Below, piece after piece: positions 15,443-23,759 of a stretch of DNA of 40,824 nucleotides (the stretch's first letter is position 1; every line of letters starts with the position of its first letter). A model generated the notes under the pieces. The model saw nothing but the letters and a program-made list of their open reading frames with translations. It made no database searches and was not told the origin of the DNA. Origin of the DNA: Spirochaetia bacterium (lineage in GTDB: Bacteria > Spirochaetota > Spirochaetia > Treponematales > Breznakiellaceae); the NCBI GenBank assembly GCA_025997675.1, contig BNUX01000017.1:1-40824 (forward strand), given 5' to 3'. The position numbers and the translations under genes are program-made.

Positions 15443-15906
15443 TTCGCTCTATATAGGCGAATGCGTTAAAACCGGTATTTCAACACCGGGAAATTCGAAA
15501 TTAAGCCAAAATAGCCCGGGCTTTTTTCAGAGAGCCCAAGCCGGCGGTATAAGAACCCGGGCTCCCACCCGGATAGCCCAGGCTCCCAACCGGATAGCCC
15601 GGACCGGGGTCGAAAAGCCCGGACTCCCGTCCGGAAAGCCCGGACTGATGCCCAATAGCCCGGGCTCGTACCGGGAAAGCTCGGGACATTGCAAAAAGGC
15701 CCGGTTTCTTACCTCGATAGCCTGGGTTTTTCCCCCGATAGCCGGGGCTATTCCCCTTGGAGCCTGGGCTCCTGTCCGGAAGCCCGGGCTTTTACCATAA
15801 AAGCCGGGGCTTCACGAACAGACACGGAACTGTTACAACAAAAGGGGCTTGGCAAAAGTACGCTGATTGTATCGTACCCCAGGATGTTGCGGAGAGGGGA
15901 GTAGCT
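15443..15906. other. Non-coding interval upstream of pyrC
   Basis: No gene is supported between the small frame ending at 15442 and the pyrC start. It contains repeat array C (15513-15822) and 84 bp of unique sequence. TTGGCA (15849-15854) and TATCGT (15870-15875) are only 15 bp apart and make a weak promoter at best. Open frames here are artefacts of the GC-rich repeats. Confidence 0.6.
15513..15822 (+). repeat. Array C: about 15 degenerate 20-21 bp units with a palindromic core
   Basis: Units begin near 15513, 15533, 15554, 15575, 15596, 15616, 15637, 15657, 15678, 15697, 15719, 15740, 15761, 15781 and 15802. The core is close to AGCCCGGGCT, a perfect 10-bp palindrome, followed by about 11 variable bases often containing CCGGA. 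Steps of 19-22 bp break any reading frame, so it is not coding. The pitch equals two helical turns. It is unrelated in sequence to arrays A and B. Confidence 0.8.
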
Positions 15907-17190
15907 ATGATTACCTTAATTGCGGGGGGGAGGGTGATTGACCCACGGTCCGGAATGGACGGTGTACTGGATGTGGTTTTGGAAGGCGGCAGGATTGCCC
16001 GTATCGGAAAGTTTGATCCCCTGGATGGAAGGTATGAGCGGGTTATTGATGCCCGTGGGAAAACGGTTGTTCCCGGCCTCATTGATGTCCACGTCCACTT
16101 CCGCGATCCCGGTCTAACCTACAAAGAAGACATCTCCTCCGGTGCGGCGGCGGCGGCCCACGGCGGCTTTACCTCAGTAGTCTGCATGGCCAATACCAAG
16201 CCGCCGGTGGACAATCCCGAAACCCTGGCGGAAGTCCTGGCTAAAGCCGCAAAAGCCCCGATCCGGGTCTACACCGTAGCGGCGGTGAGCAAGGGCATGG
16301 CAGGAAAGGAACTGACCGGTATGGCGGAACTCAAACGGCTCGGCGCCCTGGGTTTCAGCGATGACGGTATCCCCATCCGGGACCCGGCGTTTCTGCAAAA
16401 AGCCTTGTCGGTGGTGAAGGCCCTGGATGTCCCCATCAGCCTCCACGAGGAGGATCCCTCCCTGATAGGTGTTCCCGGCATACACGAAGGGGCGGTATCC
16501 AGAGCCCTGGGAATCCACGGAGCCCCGGCGGTTTCGGAAAGCGCCATGGTCGCCCGGGACTGTATGCTTGCCCTGGCAAGCGGCGCACGGGTCCACATAC
16601 AGCATCTAAGCTGCGCCGAATCCCCGGAACTTATCCGGCTGGCTAAGCGCCTTGGCGCTCGTATTACTGCGGAAGTGACCCCCCAGCACTTTTCCCTCAC
16701 CGAAGATGCGGTCCGTACCCAGGGAACTTTGGCGAAGCTCAACCCGCCCCTGCGTACCGAAGGGGATCGTCAGGCCCTTATCGCCGCGCTTAAAGACGGG
16801 ACCATCGACATGATTGCCACGGACCACGCCCCCCATAGTATAGAAGAAAAAGCGAGGCCCTTTGCCGAAGCCCCCAGCGGGCTCATCGGCCTGGAAACCG
16901 CCCTGGCCCTGGGGATTACCAATCTGGTCCTGCCGGGGCATCTTACCCTGCCGGAACTTATCGGGAAAATGACCGCCGCCCCGGCCGCCCTCTACAAGCT
17001 GGAAGCCGGGTACCTGGCGGAAGGCGGCCCGGCGGACATCACCATCCTTGACGATAGGGAAACCTGGACCGCAGGCGGGTTTGTTTCAAAATCTGCCAAC
17101 TCCCCCTTCGCAGGCCGGACCCTGACGGGGAAGGTGAAGTACACCATCTCTGGCGGCAACATCGTCTATCAGGACGCCGTTTGCTATTGA
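15907..17190 (+). CDS. pyrC: Dihydroorotase, class I
   Basis: The enzyme closes carbamoyl-aspartate to dihydroorotate in pyrimidine synthesis. The ATG at 15907 follows GGAGAGGGGAG by five bases; the longer open frame upstream runs into array C and is rejected. The 427-residue product shows the zinc site DVHVHFRDPGLTYKED, the class I Asp ligand in GFSDDGIPI, His ligands in SLHEED and IQHLSCAES, and the catalytic Asp in IATDHAPHS. The C-terminal ADITILDD strand completes the composite amidohydrolase domain. It is followed by an unrelated protease-like gene and then pyrK-pyrD. Confidence 0.96.
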   Translation: MITLIAGGRVIDPRSGMDGVLDVVLEGGRIARIGKFDPLDGRYERVIDARGKTVVPGLIDVHVHFRDPGLTYKEDISSGAAAAAHGGFTSVVCMANTKPPVDNPETLAEVLAKAAKAPIRVYTVAAVSKGMAGKELTGMAELKRLGALGFSDDGIPIRDPAFLQKALSVVKALDVPISLHEEDPSLIGVPGIHEGAVSRALGIHGAPAVSESAMVARDCMLALASGARVHIQHLSCAESPELIRLAKRLGARITAEVTPQHFSLTEDAVRTQGTLAKLNPPLRTEGDRQALIAALKDGTIDMIATDHAPHSIEEKARPFAEAPSGLIGLETALALGITNLVLPGHLTLPELIGKMTAAPAALYKLEAGYLAEGGPADITILDDRETWTAGGFVSKSANSPFAGRTLTGKVKYTISGGNIVYQDAVCY

Positions 17191-17209
17191 GCCGGTTTTA
17201 GCGTATACT
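17181..17209 (+). promoter_or_regulatory. Promoter of the protease-like gene and pyrKD
   Basis: TTGCTA (17181-17186) overlaps the last codons of pyrC, and TATACT (17204-17209) follows at 17 bp. A leader of about 10-13 nt with AAGGAG precedes the ATG. pyrK and pyrD can therefore be read separately from pyrC. Confidence 0.65.
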
Positions 17210-17228
17210 AAGAAAAAGGAGCATTATG

Positions 17229-17642
17229 ATGGGCACAACGTATACGAATATCACGCTGAAAAACGCTGTTGATGTAGGCAATGCTAACCGGGGGCTTATC
17301 GCCGCAGGCGAAGTCAGGGAGACGGCCGTGCGGGCTCTGGTAGATACCGGCGCAGGAACCCTGGTGATCAACGATTGGGTTCTGGCAAAGCTGGGGCTTA
17401 GGATAAAGGGCCTGAAACGAATCACCCTGGGAAATAACAGTAAGGAAATCTTTAGGGTAACCGAGCCGGTGGAGGTTCACTGGAATGATCGGGAGATGTC
17501 CTGTGATGCCCTGGTTGCCCCCAATGACGGCCCGGTTCTGCTTGGCGCAATCCCCATGGAGGACATGGATCTTATGGTGTGTCCGAAAAGTGAGGAAGTC
17601 ACCGGCGCCCATGGGGATGAGGCGATAACACTTGTCATGTAG
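17229..17642 (+). CDS. Small retropepsin-like (clan AA) aspartic protease-fold protein
   Basis: The second of two adjacent ATGs (17226 and 17229) has the better spacing, seven bases behind AAGGAG. Of about 137 residues, the centre reads RALVDTGAGTLVINDWVLAK, with the DTGA signature of retroviral-type aspartic proteases. Further strands and VLLGAIPMEDMDLMV match the flap and the hydrophobic-hydrophobic-Gly motif. Such proteins act as dimers. Substrates of the bacterial stand-alone members are mostly unknown. The start of pyrK overlaps its last codons, so it is co-translated with the pyrimidine genes; whether it acts on them is unknown. Confidence 0.75.
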   Translation: MGTTYTNITLKNAVDVGNANRGLIAAGEVRETAVRALVDTGAGTLVINDWVLAKLGLRIKGLKRITLGNNSKEIFRVTEPVEVHWNDREMSCDALVAPNDGPVLLGAIPMEDMDLMVCPKSEEVTGAHGDEAITLVM

Positions 17643-18348
17643 TAAGGCTGCGGTGCTTTCCAACCGGCAGGTTTCACCGGGCTTTTATCTCCTTTCAGCG
17701 GAACTACCCGACAGTATCCCTGCAATCCGTGCCGGGCAGTTCTGTATGCTCCGTTCCTGGGACACTATTCCGGTGCTTTCCCGGCCCATCAGCGTGTTCG
17801 ATGCCGAAGGGAACCGGGTCTTCTTTCTATATAAAACCGTAGGCCGGGGAACGGCGATGTTTTCCCGGCTCAAACCCGGTGACCCTATTACTATCCAGGG
17901 CCCTTTGGGGAACGGCTTCCCCGATATAGCAGGCCGAATAGCAATGGTAGGCGGCGGCGCAGGAATCGCCCCCCTGTACCTGGGCGCAAAACAGTACAAG
18001 GCCGCCGGCTGCACAGTAGACCTGTACCTGGGCTTCAGCGGCGCCGCGTTTCTGACGGAGGAGTACCGGGAAATTGCGGACCGTGTTACGGTAAACGTGG
18101 GCGGCTTTATCACCGATACTATTGACCCCTCCGGCTATGACGCGATTTTCACCTGCGGCCCGGAGATCATGATGAAGGCCCTCCGGGAAAAATGCAAATC
18201 CGGGGACAGGCTCTTCGTATCCCTGGAGGCTCGCATGGCCTGCGGAGTGGGCGCCTGTTACGGGTGCAGCAGGAAAACTGCCGCCGGAAACAAAAAGGTC
18301 TGTAAAGACGGCCCGGTGTTTCCCGCAGAGGAGGTATTTGACCTATGA
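17632..18348 (+). CDS. pyrK: Dihydroorotate dehydrogenase B, electron-transfer subunit
   Basis: PyrK carries FAD and a 2Fe-2S cluster and passes electrons from dihydroorotate to NAD+. The protein of about 238 residues shows the FAD-binding RPISVF motif, a NAD-binding stretch ([18 protein letters not shown]), [12 protein letters not shown], and the cluster cysteines in [14 protein letters not shown] and [10 protein letters not shown]. The TTG at 17632 gives an N-terminus of normal length; a GTG at 17653 behind AAGG would cut the first strand. It overlaps pyrD by four bases (ATGA). Confidence 0.93.
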   Translation: MSCSKAAVLSNRQVSPGFYLLSAELPDSIPAIRAGQFCMLRSWDTIPVLSRPISVFDAEGNRVFFLYKTVGRGTAMFSRLKPGDPITIQGPLGNGFPDIAGRIAMVGGGAGIAPLYLGAKQYKAAGCTVDLYLGFSGAAFLTEEYREIADRVTVNVGGFITDTIDPSGYDAIFTCGPEIMMKALREKCKSGDRLFVSLEARMACGVGACYGCSRKTAAGNKKVCKDGPVFPAEEVFDL

Positions 18349-19250
18349 AACCCAGCCTGCAAACCAATTTTGCCGGGGTCCTCCTTAAAAACCCCCTGGT
18401 CCTGGCCTCGGGAACCTGCGGTTTTGGCCGGGAGTTCAGCGAGATTTTTGAGGTGAGCCGCCTTGGGGGGATCTGTTCCAAGGGCCTCACCCTGAACCCT
18501 AAGCCGGGCAATGGGGGCATACGGATCTGGGAAACCTCCGCCGGGATCATGAACAGTGTGGGGCTGGAAAACCCCGGTGTTCCGGCCTTTATCGAAAAGG
18601 AACTCCCCTTTATGCGAACCCTGGGACCGGCTCTGATAGTCAACCTGGGGGGCCACACCATAGATGACTACCTTACGGGGGTGGAACTCCTCAACACCGC
18701 GGACTTCGATATCCTGGAGCTGAACATTTCCTGTCCGAACCTCAAGGCCGGCGGCATGGCCTTCGGGATAAAGACCGAAACAGCTCGGGAGGTGGTGCGC
18801 CGGGTCCGCAGTATTTGTAAACACCCGCTGATGGTAAAGCTTTCCCCCAATGCGGAGGACATCACCGCCCTGGCCCTGGCCTGCGAGGAGGAGGGCGCCG
18901 ACGCAGTATCACTCACCAACACGTTTCTTGCTATGGCCATTGATATTCAAAAAGGGCGCCCCGTGTTTGACGCCCCCTACGCAGGACTTTCCGGTCCCGC
19001 CATCAAACCCATAGCCCTGCGCATGGTCCATCAGTGCGCCGGGGTTTTGCAAATCCCCGTGATGGGCGCCGGGGGTATAACGAACTGGCAGGACGCGGTG
19101 GAGTATCTCATGGCCGGGGCGGCGGCGGTACAGATAGGGACCGCCAATTTTATTAACCCTGCAATCGCTTTGGACATCCTGGCGGGCCTTGAAGGTTGGA
19201 TGGAATCCCGGGGGATTGGGGATGTTACGGAGATCCGGGGGATTGTGTAA
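18345..19250 (+). CDS. pyrD: Dihydroorotate dehydrogenase B, catalytic subunit
   Basis: A flavin (FMN) enzyme oxidising dihydroorotate to orotate. The 301-residue TIM barrel has [18 protein letters not shown], the substrate motif [11 protein letters not shown], and [19 protein letters not shown] contains the active-site Cys characteristic of class 1 enzymes, and [16 protein letters not shown] and IPVMGAGGI follow. A partner pyrK directly upstream marks it as type 1B, which uses NAD+ through PyrK. The ATG overlaps the pyrK stop. Confidence 0.96.
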   Translation: MKPSLQTNFAGVLLKNPLVLASGTCGFGREFSEIFEVSRLGGICSKGLTLNPKPGNGGIRIWETSAGIMNSVGLENPGVPAFIEKELPFMRTLGPALIVNLGGHTIDDYLTGVELLNTADFDILELNISCPNLKAGGMAFGIKTETAREVVRRVRSICKHPLMVKLSPNAEDITALALACEEEGADAVSLTNTFLAMAIDIQKGRPVFDAPYAGLSGPAIKPIALRMVHQCAGVLQIPVMGAGGITNWQDAVEYLMAGAAAVQIGTANFINPAIALDILAGLEGWMESRGIGDVTEIRGIV

Positions 19251-19319
19251 GCGGGGGCTGTAACTATTCCCAAAAAAAAATATTATATTATATAGTATAC
19301 CAAAGAGGAGTGTATTTGC

Positions 19320-20831
19320 ATGAATTTTTCCCAACGCTTATCATCAAGGAATTTTTTTATCTTTAACCTGGTACTTTTGGGGGCCCTATTCGGGTTCTCC
19401 CTTGCCTTTCTGTCCTTTTCCTGTTCCACCCCCTTTAAAACCGCCAAGGCCCAGGCCAATCCGGGCTATTCCAATGTGGTGATCCCCGAAGATGCGCTGA
19501 AAGTCGCCGAGGGACTCCAAACGGTGTTCCGTTCCGTGGCGGACAAGGTGGTGCCCTCGGTGGTGGAACTCAAGACCGTTTCCATCCGGAAGCAGCAGGC
19601 CCCCAATTTTAACGGCATCCCCTGGGAATTTTTCTTTGGCCCCCGGGACGGCAACGGCGGCGGGCAGGAACGGGAATTCCGGACCCAGGGCCTGGGTTCG
19701 GGGATCATCGTCAGAAAGACCGGCGATACCTACTATGTTTTAACCAATTACCATGTAGTACAGGATGCCAACGAGATTGTGGTGGCCTTTAACGATGATA
19801 GGGATGAGATTCCCGCAAAACTGGTTGGCAAGGATGAGCGGAAGGATCTGGCCTTAGTGTCCTTCATCTCCGCCGCCCCCATTCCCATTGCCGAACTGGG
19901 GGATTCCGATGCGGTCCGGGTAGGGGACTGGGCCATTGCCGTGGGCAACCCCCTGAATTATATGTCCTCGGTGACCATGGGCATTATCAGCGCCCTGGGC
20001 CGTACCGGGGGGCCCGGGGGCAATATCAACGACTTTATCCAGACCGACACCTCCATCAACCAGGGGAATTCCGGGGGTGCCCTGGTGAATATCCGGGGTG
20101 AGGTTATCGGGATCAATACCTGGATTGCCAGCAACAGTTCCGGGGGCGGCTCCGTGGGGCTGGGCTTTGCGATCCCCATCAACAACGCGAAACGTACCAT
20201 CGACGATTTCATCAATTCCGGCGAGGTGAGTTACGGCTGGCTGGGGGTTTCCCTGAGCGAGGCGGACCGGGAAACGGCCCAGGCTCTGGGGCTGGAGGGT
20301 AAGCGGGGAGCATTGGCCACCCAGGTCTTCCTGGGATCCCCGGCGGATAAGGGGGGCATCCAGCCCGGTGACTTCATCACCCACCTTAACGGACGGGAAA
20401 TGCGGGGGGTGAATCCCCTGATGCTGGCGGTGGGGGACCTCAAACCGGGTGAGCGGGCGACCTTTACGGTTGTCAGGGCCGGCGTTACCACGGACATGAC
20501 GGTCCGTATTGAGGCGCGGAACAACGAAACCGCCGCAGAAAACAGCAAGCTCTGGCCGGGGCTTGTTCTGGCCCCCATCAACGATGCCATCAGGAGCGCC
20601 CTCAACCTGGGCAAGGATGCCAGGGGTTTGGCGGTGATCCAGGTTATCGAAAAGAGCCCGGCCTCGGTGTTGGGGCTCCAAAGGGGGGACCGGATCACCG
20701 GCGTCAACGGCGAGAAGGTGCAGGATATTGCGGCCTTCTACCGGATTCTTCGGGAAAAGGCGGGGAAAGAGCTTTGGTTTGAGCATATCCGGGGGGACAA
20801 TACCCTGGAAACGCAGAAGTTTAAGCGCTAG
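19320..20831 (+). CDS. htrA: DegP/HtrA-type periplasmic serine protease with two PDZ domains
   Basis: The 503-residue envelope protease degrades misfolded proteins. An N-terminal helix (about 11-33) ends near a Cys in FSCST, which could be a relaxed spirochaetal lipobox or just a membrane anchor. The trypsin-like domain has the complete triad: His in LTNYHVVQD, Asp in RKDLALV, Ser in QGNSGGALV. Two PDZ domains follow at about 300-395 and 415-495 (GWLGVSLSEADRETAQALGL; SPASVLGLQRGDRITGVNG). GAGGAG at 19305-19310 precedes the ATG by nine bases. The AT-rich upstream stretch has several TATAGT/TATACC-like boxes. The stop shares four bases with that of the convergent rseC-type gene. Confidence 0.95.
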   Translation: MNFSQRLSSRNFFIFNLVLLGALFGFSLAFLSFSCSTPFKTAKAQANPGYSNVVIPEDALKVAEGLQTVFRSVADKVVPSVVELKTVSIRKQQAPNFNGIPWEFFFGPRDGNGGGQEREFRTQGLGSGIIVRKTGDTYYVLTNYHVVQDANEIVVAFNDDRDEIPAKLVGKDERKDLALVSFISAAPIPIAELGDSDAVRVGDWAIAVGNPLNYMSSVTMGIISALGRTGGPGGNINDFIQTDTSINQGNSGGALVNIRGEVIGINTWIASNSSGGGSVGLGFAIPINNAKRTIDDFINSGEVSYGWLGVSLSEADRETAQALGLEGKRGALATQVFLGSPADKGGIQPGDFITHLNGREMRGVNPLMLAVGDLKPGERATFTVVRAGVTTDMTVRIEARNNETAAENSKLWPGLVLAPINDAIRSALNLGKDARGLAVIQVIEKSPASVLGLQRGDRITGVNGEKVQDIAAFYRILREKAGKELWFEHIRGDNTLETQKFKR

Positions 20832-21232
20832 CCCTCTACCACCCGGATAACCCGGCGTATAGTTTTGGGCGGGAAGCGGCGGCGGATAAAGTAGAGGGCG
20901 AAGGCGGCGGCAAAGAGGAGCAGGACCCCAGCCGCCGCACGGGAGGGGTCCCTGGCGGAAGGAAAGAGAACGCCGGTTAGCACATAGCCGGCGATAAAGC
21001 CCAGGATCGGGGGGAGCAGCACCGCGAGCCCCTGCTTAATAGCCGATGCAACGGCCTCGGTTTCCACCAACTGCCCCGGCTGGAGGTCCAGGCCGGCGGA
21101 GTTTTCCGCATTGTAGGACAGCTCCTTTACCTTACACTCCGCATTCATGCAGCCGAAACAGGCGATGCTGTTTTCCCGTGTAATGGTGAGGGTATTCCCC
21201 CGTATCTCTCGAATTCTACCCGTTTCAGTCAC
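20828..21232 (-). CDS. RseC/MucC-family membrane protein
   Basis: The GTG at 21232, behind GGAGGAA, is preferred over the ATG at 21304 inside the preceding gene. The 134-residue protein has an N-terminal beta region with a cysteine cluster, SIACFGCMNAECKVKE. Two transmembrane helices follow at about 68-88 and 95-115 (GLAVLLPPILGFIAGYVL, AAAGVLLLFAAAFALYFI), and then a basic tail. RseC homologues influence sigma-E signalling or reduction of SoxR and often accompany Rnf complexes; neither rnf nor soxR is in this window. It is the last gene of a leftward TPR - YmdB-like - RseC run and overlaps the YmdB-like gene by 8 nt. Confidence 0.82.
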   Translation of the reverse strand: MTETGRIREIRGNTLTITRENSIACFGCMNAECKVKELSYNAENSAGLDLQPGQLVETEAVASAIKQGLAVLLPPILGFIAGYVLTGVLFPSARDPSRAAAGVLLLFAAAFALYFIRRRFPPKTIRRVIRVVEG

Positions 21233-22058
21233 GGATTTCCTCCTCCTTGACGGCGCCCGTCTCCTTAACGGGAAGCTCCGGCACCGGCCATTGTATCCGT
21301 TCAATAGAAAGGCTCTTTCCCCGGCTGTCTATGTCCAGGTAAACCCCCTGGAGTTCAGGCTGCTCCCATGCCTCCCTGGTCCAATCGGGGATGCCCGTAA
21401 GGTATTCCTTGATACGCTCATCCTTATCCACCCCCCCCACGGAATTCCGGCTGCCCGTCCGCCCCGCATCGGTGATCACCGCAGTTCCTCCGGGCAGCAC
21501 CGTTTCATCGGCGGTCTGGACCCGGGTGTGGGAACCGATTACCGCGGAACAGGCCCCGTCCGCCAGGGCAAAGAGGGTGCGCTTTTCCGCGGTGGCCTCG
21601 GCGTGAAAGTCGACGATAACGTAGGGGGTTTCCCTCCGGAGCCGTTCCAGAAGCACCGGGATGCGGGCGAAGGGGTTGTCCCCGTGGAGGCGGGTAAAGC
21701 CGCTCTGGCCCAACAGGACCGCCACGGCTACCTTTGTTGTACCGGTGGTGTAGACCCGTGCGCCTATACCCGGCGCTTGGGGATTGAGGTTTTCCGGACG
21801 CAGCACGTAGGGGATCTTGCCCAGGTTTTCCACCAGGTCCTTTTTGTAGAAGCAGCATTCTCCGGTACACAGCACCTGTACCCCCAGTTTACGGAGATAG
21901 GCGGCGTGGTTGCGCCCCAGGCCGTTGCCCCCGGTGACGCCGTCCGCACCGGCGATGATGAAGTCCGCAGGTTTTTGCTTTTTCAGTTCCGGCAAAGCCA
22001 TTTTTAAGGCGTATACCCCGGCTTTCCCGACTATTTCGGCGATGTAGAGGACCTTCAA
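21225..22058 (-). CDS. YmdB-family metallophosphoesterase with altered metal-site residues
   Basis: The 277-residue protein aligns along its length with YmdB, a cyclic-nucleotide phosphodiesterase. Clear family blocks are VRPENLNP-like (LRPENLNPQAPG), YVIVDFHAEATAEK, IGSHTRVQTADETVLPGGTA and VITDAGRTGS. From memory of the B. subtilis enzyme, metal ligands are D8, E39, N40, N67, H150, H175, H177, with catalytic H68. Here they read Glu, Ala, Asp, Glu, His, His and Arg, and Cys replaces H68. So only two ligands are unchanged. It may be inactive, use another chemistry, or serve as a sensor. It sits 14 nt after the TPR gene. Confidence 0.85.
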   Translation of the reverse strand: MKVLYIAEIVGKAGVYALKMALPELKKQKPADFIIAGADGVTGGNGLGRNHAAYLRKLGVQVLCTGECCFYKKDLVENLGKIPYVLRPENLNPQAPGIGARVYTTGTTKVAVAVLLGQSGFTRLHGDNPFARIPVLLERLRRETPYVIVDFHAEATAEKRTLFALADGACSAVIGSHTRVQTADETVLPGGTAVITDAGRTGSRNSVGGVDKDERIKEYLTGIPDWTREAWEQPELQGVYLDIDSRGKSLSIERIQWPVPELPVKETGAVKEEEIRD

Positions 22059-22072
22059 AAAATCCTCCGGGA

Positions 22073-22621
22073 TTAGGTGTTGGTGGGACGGACGGGATAG
22101 CCCATATCGGGGGATAGCTGGCTGAGGATACGCTCGAATTCCGCCGCCGCCCGGTAATCCTGCAGCTTCCGGCAGGTATCCCGCAGGTTGTAGAGGGCCT
22201 CGTAATACATAGGAAACAGACTCACCGCCTCTTCAAAGCAGTGCCGGGCTTCCTCATAGCTGCCCTCCACAAAGTAGAGGACCCCCAGGTTGTTCCAGGT
22301 TTTGGGGGCGCAGTCGTCACGGACCAGGGCGGAATGGTAGCACTCTTCGGCGAGGTCAAACTGTTCTATTTCGTAGTAGATCAGCCCCATACTGACCCAG
22401 GCTTCGGCTAAATCGTCATCAATAAGAATCGCCCTTTGAAAACTGGTCAGGGCTTCTTCATAGTCCCCGGTTCTTTGCTGGGCAATCCCCAGATTCATCC
22501 AGAGCAGGGGATTTTCCGGCTCCATGATAAGGGCTTTTCTGAACAGGGGGATCGCTTCATAGGGCCGGTTTGCCTCCGTTAAAGCAATACCGGAGTCGTT
22601 TAAAGATGCCGCAGTTTCCAT
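22073..22621 (-). CDS. Tetratricopeptide-repeat protein
   Basis: The 182 residues consist almost wholly of about five TPR units. Examples are PLLWMNLGIAQQRTGDYEEA, AEAWVSMGLIYYEIEQFDLA, PKTWNNLGVLYFVEGSYEEA and YYEALYNLRDTCRKLQDYRA, each with the Trp/Leu-Gly-Tyr-Ala TPR positions. No signal peptide is seen, so it is probably a cytoplasmic scaffold. A GGGAGGGGG site precedes the ATG. It is the first gene of the leftward operon with the YmdB-like and RseC-type genes. Confidence 0.9.
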   Translation of the reverse strand: METAASLNDSGIALTEANRPYEAIPLFRKALIMEPENPLLWMNLGIAQQRTGDYEEALTSFQRAILIDDDLAEAWVSMGLIYYEIEQFDLAEECYHSALVRDDCAPKTWNNLGVLYFVEGSYEEARHCFEEAVSLFPMYYEALYNLRDTCRKLQDYRAAAEFERILSQLSPDMGYPVRPTNT

Positions 22622-22681
22622 TATGCCCCCTCCCGTTTAATATATCCCATTATCAGCCTAAGAACAATGCCGGGACCGCAT

Positions 22682-23326
22682 TTAACTATTTTTCCTGATA
22701 ATGTCCGCCACCGCTTCCGCCAGTATCCGGTGTTCCGGAGGCTCCAGGTGGATGCCGTCCCTCGCACTGGTGCTGATCACCTTCCCGGCGTCAAAAAACA
22801 GGACACCACTCTCGTGCGCCAGGTTCTTGTAATGGTGGGTCATCTTTTTAGAGAGTTCCACCGTATTGCCGAATATATGGAGAAATCCCATGGACTCCGC
22901 CGTCGGGGGCGGGCACACCATCAGGATTTTCGGGGAGCCCTCCCCCGGGCCGGTTCGGGAGACCTGGATAGTACTTACCACCTTCTGCACCCCGGCGGCC
23001 ACATCAAAGGGGGTCGGGTTAAAGCGGGGTTTCAGGTCATTGGTTCCCAGCATGACCACCACCCAATCCAGGGGTTTATGGCTTTCCAGGATGGGGATAA
23101 GCTGGCGCAGGCCGTTCCGGTCCCCCTCGATGGGGTCCTCCCGGCAGCTGGTCCTGCCGTTAAGGCCCTCTTCCACCACCCAATAGGGAGGGTCCTCCCA
23201 ATCGGCGCCGGTATTGAGCAGCCGCCATAAAACCATAGGCCACCGGGTTTTATGGTCGTACCGTTCCCCGGAAAGGGGGACGTAACCCCAGGTATTTGAG
23301 TCACCGTAACAGAGAATAGTTTTCAT
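22682..23326 (-). CDS. SGNH/GDSL-type esterase
   Basis: The ATG at 23326 is chosen: the protein then starts KTILCYGDSNTWGY, with the block I Ser, and GGGAG lies upstream. The longer frame runs back into groES. The 214 residues contain block III VVMLGTNDLKPRF and block V DGIHLEPPEHRILAEA with the catalytic Asp-x-x-His. The block II Gly corresponds to the region near NGRTSCRED. Members hydrolyse acyl or acetyl esters on sugars or small molecules. There is no signal peptide. The groES terminator stands immediately upstream. Confidence 0.88.
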   Translation of the reverse strand: MKTILCYGDSNTWGYVPLSGERYDHKTRWPMVLWRLLNTGADWEDPPYWVVEEGLNGRTSCREDPIEGDRNGLRQLIPILESHKPLDWVVVMLGTNDLKPRFNPTPFDVAAGVQKVVSTIQVSRTGPGEGSPKILMVCPPPTAESMGFLHIFGNTVELSKKMTHHYKNLAHESGVLFFDAGKVISTSARDGIHLEPPEHRILAEAVADIIRKNS

Positions 23327-23342
23327 AGAATAACTCCCAATG

Positions 23343-23366
23343 AAAAAAACCCGGCCGGAGCCGGGC
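23343..23366 (-). terminator. Rho-independent terminator of groES
   Basis: On the minus strand CCCGGC-TCCG-GCCGGG (23365-23350) forms a perfect six-pair GC stem with a four-base loop, followed by seven T (23349-23343). It lies 34 nt after the groES stop and 17 nt before the esterase start. This is the clearest terminator in the window. Confidence 0.85.
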
Positions 23367-23399
23367 TTAATCCGAAAATTTGTTCCAGGGAAGAACGGC

Positions 23400-23672
23400 T
23401 TATTCGATAATGGCGATAATATCGGCCATTTTAAGGATAAGGTGTTCGGTTCCGTCAAACTTGACCTGGGTTCCGGCGTACTTGTCGTACATGACCTTGT
23501 CACCGGCCTTAACCGTGATCTTCACTTTCTCAGTCCCTTCCCCCACCGCCGTTACGGTCCCTGTTTGGGTCTTTTCCTGGGCGTTATCGGGGATAATGAT
23601 CCCTCCGGCGGTCTTTGCCTCGCTCTTCTCCAGCTTAACAATGACCCTATCGGCCAAAGGCTTTACCTTCAT
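23400..23672 (-). CDS. groES: Co-chaperonin GroES
   Basis: The 90-residue product starts KVKPLADRVIVK and has the mobile loop EAKTAGGIIIPDNAQEKTQ and the roof segment VGEGTEK. It caps the GroEL folding chamber. The second ATG (23672) is the start because the first, 12 nt upstream, overlaps the GGAGG site. No groEL is adjacent and a terminator follows directly, so it is a single-gene unit. No CIRCE operator (TTAGCACTC inverted repeat) is visible upstream. Confidence 0.96.
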   Translation of the reverse strand: MKVKPLADRVIVKLEKSEAKTAGGIIIPDNAQEKTQTGTVTAVGEGTEKVKITVKAGDKVMYDKYAGTQVKFDGTEHLILKMADIIAIIE

Positions 23673-23721
23673 ATGGTCCTCCATTGCTCTTAGTGATATT
23701 AGTACGTGTTCCGATACTTCG

Positions 23722-23751
23722 AATATACTAAAAAACCCCGGTGAAGGTCAA
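23722..23751 (-). promoter_or_regulatory. Promoter of groES
   Basis: On the minus strand TTGACC (23751-23746) and TATATT (23727-23722) are 18 bp apart; transcription would begin about 40 nt before the GroES start. It lies between the rlpA stop and groES. Confidence 0.6.
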
Positions 23752-23759
23752 GAAATTTC

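Noticed and set aside
15384..15800. A 138-codon frame over array C
   Set aside because: Array steps vary between 19 and 22 bp, so the peptide repeat changes frame; no conserved protein pattern results.
23327..23503. N-terminal extension of the SGNH esterase
   Set aside because: It would overlap groES antisense and include the groES terminator; GGGAG and the GDS motif support the ATG at 23326.
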